Origin: CAZCRE01 sp964501075
Lineage (GTDB): Archaea; Thermoproteota; Bathyarchaeia; Bathyarchaeales; Bathycorpusculaceae
Assembly: GCA_964501075.1 (NCBI GenBank)
Contig: CAZCRE010000074.1
Span: 1 to 6,461 of the forward strand
Reading direction: 5' to 3'
Length of the DNA stretch: 6,461 nucleotides
Positions 5,153 through 6,461 of this stretch are shown here, piece by piece (within the stretch, counting starts at the first letter, position 1; every line of letters starts with the position of its first letter). Position numbers and translations under genes: made by a program. The notes under the pieces were generated by a model that was not told the DNA's origin, did not search any database, and worked only from the letters and a program-made list of their open reading frames with translations.

Positions 5153-5550
5153 CTAGACGACGTAGTTCCGCAGATCTGAGCTCTGCCTAATGCATTGCTT
5201 GGATCTTTCAAGCATATCCTCAAGCACTTTTCTCAGATCCTCTTCAGGCATGAAGCTTACGGTCTGCCCAATCGGTCTCCCCTGACAGAAAAACATCAAC
5301 GTCGGCGTGCCCATCACACCGTTTCCAGTGGCTAACTCTCGGTTTTCAGATGACTCCAGAACATTCAGTTTCACGAATCTCTCATTCTTCTCCTGTATTC
5401 CTCGCTCATCTCGTTGAATATTGGGCTGAGTCTGAGGCACCAAGAACATTGATCATGCCAGAAGTAAACCACTGTCAACACGTTTGATTTCAGAACCTCC
5501 TGAGTCCAGTTAGAGGCGCTTACCTCAACCACGTTCGCCGTATCGACCAC
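5153..5550 (-). pseudogene. Thioredoxin interrupted by a -1 frameshift (CSWC half and cis-Pro half in different frames)
   Basis: Two overlapping minus-strand frames make one thioredoxin. From GTG 5550 to TGA ending at 5371 (59 aa) comes VVYFWHDQCSWCLRLSPIF with the active site C35-C38, running into NEMSEEYRRRM. The matching second half, RFVKLNVLESSENREL, then VMGTPTLMFFCQGRPIG with the cis-Pro and FMPEEDLRKVLEDML, is in the frame that ends at TAG 5153. Homology passes from one frame to the other between about 5391 and 5377. One added base in the purine-rich stretch AGGAGAAGAATGAGAGA restores a protein of about 131 aa. The ATG at 5449 opens the second frame but overlaps the CSWC coding part, so it is not a real start. 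This may be a true inactivating deletion or a one-base sequencing or assembly error. No clear slippery heptamer supports programmed slippage. Intact, it would reduce protein disulfides in the cytoplasm. Confidence 0.82.
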
Positions 5551-5577
5551 TTCGTAGTTGGTATTGGGACTGAAGCG

Positions 5578-5588
5578 TATTAAGTGTT
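5578..5588 (-). promoter_or_regulatory. Possible TATA box of the thioredoxin / CoA-binding operon
   Basis: On the minus strand, ACACTTAATAC lies about 28-38 bp before GTG 5550, in the 61-bp gap after the membrane protein gene. A start near 5556 would give an almost leaderless mRNA and supports GTG 5550 as the thioredoxin start. Confidence 0.4.
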
Positions 5589-5611
5589 TGACTTGACGGA
5601 AAAGAAAACGA

Positions 5612-6190
5612 TCACTTCTTTCTTGTTCTAAATCTATGAATGAAATATAACAGAATGATGGTTAATCCAATCATCGTTAGCACGATCGAAGCGATCATCA
5701 CTGCAATATCGTTTGTCTTCAAGATGAACGCCACCGAGATCGTGGCTAGGAAAACACCTAGGTAGAAGCTGGTCTGACGGTGGAAAAACTGTGAGAACTC
5801 GTTAAGAATTATCCAGGAAAACCGAAACAGCAGAATGAGGATTGAAGCAAATGCAAGAAATATCATCAGAAACGTGAAGGTGATTCCAGTCCAGTATTCT
5901 GAGGTGAGCAAGAGACCGACTTCATCGCCGATTATTCCTCCTCCTGCACCGAAAAGGATCGCTGCAACACGGTTTATTCGTTCGTTCTCGTAGCTTATCC
6001 CCAGCCAACCTCCAATGGCTAGTATGATCAGACCATACCAGTAGTGATGAATGTGATAGCCTCCGCTGATCAAAACAGTGCTGGGACTCAGCGTAGTGAA
6101 AATTCTGGCAACCATAAAAGAGGCCAAGAAAGAAACCAAGGCCAACACAGAAAGGTTAGGTCGCTCCTTTATCTTCTCATTCTCAACCAT
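5612..6190 (-). CDS. Polytopic membrane protein of unknown function with HxHH and DEVG motifs
   Basis: A 192-aa integral membrane protein whose function I do not recognise. After a charged 12-residue N-terminus there are about six hydrophobic segments (roughly 13-35, 51-67, 76-96, 103-125, 143-158, 162-186), and a basic tail HRFRTRKK suggests a cytoplasmic C-terminus. Two polar motifs stand out at membrane borders: GGYHIHHYWYG (H46, H48, H49) before the second segment and GGGIIGDEVGLLLTSEYW (D89, E90) around the third. Clustered His and Asp/Glu in or near the membrane could form a metal site, perhaps of an intramembrane enzyme or transporter, but this is inference. The start is ATG 6190, 10 nt after AAGG. 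GTG 6196, two codons upstream, is also possible. A TATA-like GTAAATTC lies at 6229-6222. It is separated from the thioredoxin gene by 61 bp. Confidence 0.78.
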   Translation of the reverse strand: MVENEKIKERPNLSVLALVSFLASFMVARIFTTLSPSTVLISGGYHIHHYWYGLIILAIGGWLGISYENERINRVAAILFGAGGGIIGDEVGLLLTSEYWTGITFTFLMIFLAFASILILLFRFSWIILNEFSQFFHRQTSFYLGVFLATISVAFILKTNDIAVMIASIVLTMIGLTIILLYFIHRFRTRKK

Positions 6191-6289
6191 TTTCACAGCG
6201 CCTTGTCTTGAGTTGTATCCTGAATTTACTCACGCCCGATCAGGATTTCCTTCAAAATCTTATGAGGGTTTCTCCGCAGTATTTCTGTT

Positions 6290-6461
6290 TTATGGAATCC
6301 TACTCAAAGTGGCCTCAAAGGATTGCTCTCGACCTCTGCGGAAAACGGCAATTCTCACCTTTTCTCCGACTTTTCTGTTGTGGATTTCACCAAGCAGATC
6401 CTCAATGCTGTAGATCGGAGCGCCATCTATCCTCAGAATCATGTCGCCAGCCACAATTCCA
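6290..6461 (-). CDS. PDZ-domain protein, probably HtrA/DegP-like serine protease (C-terminal end only)
   Basis: The minus strand is open from the right edge to TAA at 6290-6292 and encodes the last 56 residues of a protein. The sequence is the second half of a bacterial/archaeal PDZ domain: GIVAGDMILRIDGAPIYSIE (the GLxxGDxIxxINGxxI signature), then DLLGEIHNRKVGEKVRIAVF and a final RGREQSFEATLSRIP strand. This arrangement, with the protein ending directly after the PDZ domain, is typical of HtrA-type serine proteases that handle damaged extracytoplasmic proteins. The catalytic domain and any signal peptide would lie beyond the window, so another PDZ protein, for example a site-2 protease, is possible. 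It is upstream of the membrane protein gene on the same strand with a gap of about 100 bp. Confidence 0.85.
   Translation of the reverse strand, partial: GIVAGDMILRIDGAPIYSIEDLLGEIHNRKVGEKVRIAVFRRGREQSFEATLSRIP

Noticed and set aside
5371..5403. Programmed -1 frameshifting in the thioredoxin
   Set aside because: No X-XXY-YYZ slippery heptamer or obvious downstream hairpin is seen at the switch, so a deletion or sequence error is the simpler explanation.
6078..6413. 111-aa plus-strand frame near the right edge
   Set aside because: It runs antisense across the N-terminus of the membrane protein, the gap and the PDZ coding part, all better supported on the minus strand.
1..6461. tRNA/rRNA genes, CRISPR arrays, insertion sequences, prophage or integration sites
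   Set aside because: The non-coding gaps are all short (at most about 120 bp) and none shows cloverleaf-like sequence, regularly spaced repeats, transposase motifs or terminal inverted repeats.

Overview
The window looks like an archaeal chromosome segment. The signs are TATA-type AT boxes about 22-32 bp before start codons, several short or missing 5' leaders, frequent TTG and GTG starts, T-rich tracts after genes instead of hairpin terminators, and archaeal-type families (two-subunit 2-oxoacid:ferredoxin oxidoreductase, ferredoxin:disulfide reductase fused to rubredoxin, VIT-like membrane protein). A TACK-group archaeon such as Bathyarchaeia is a reasonable guess, but no rRNA or other marker gene is present to settle it.

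Plus-strand half (1-4636). The window opens inside the beta subunit gene of a 2-oxoacid:ferredoxin oxidoreductase. An Fe/Mn superoxide dismutase follows with its own promoter. Next is a two-gene unit: a glutaredoxin-like protein (CAWC) whose stop overlaps the TTG start of a ferredoxin:disulfide reductase catalytic subunit carrying a C-terminal rubredoxin domain. A small 49-aa gene lies on the minus strand at 2215-2364, convergent with the reductase and divergent from endonuclease III (nth). After nth come an NAD(P)H-dependent FMN reductase and a winged-helix protein fused to a VIT/CCC1-like membrane domain.

Minus-strand half (4695-6461). In transcription order from the right edge there are: the C-terminal PDZ domain of a cut-off, probably HtrA-like, protein; a six-helix membrane protein of unknown function with HxHH and DEVG motifs; a thioredoxin whose CxxC half and cis-Pro half are in different frames; and a CoA-binding (YccU-like) Rossmann protein that converges with the VIT-like gene.

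Together the genes read as a redox and oxidative-stress neighbourhood: superoxide removal, ferredoxin-driven disulfide reduction, oxidative DNA repair, flavin or quinone reduction, possible iron handling, thioredoxin and possible protein quality control. The most notable items are the coupled glutaredoxin / reductase-rubredoxin pair, the wHTH-VIT fusion with a CxxHxC motif, the overlooked 49-aa gene and the frameshifted thioredoxin. No RNA genes, CRISPR arrays, insertion sequences or long repeats were seen.
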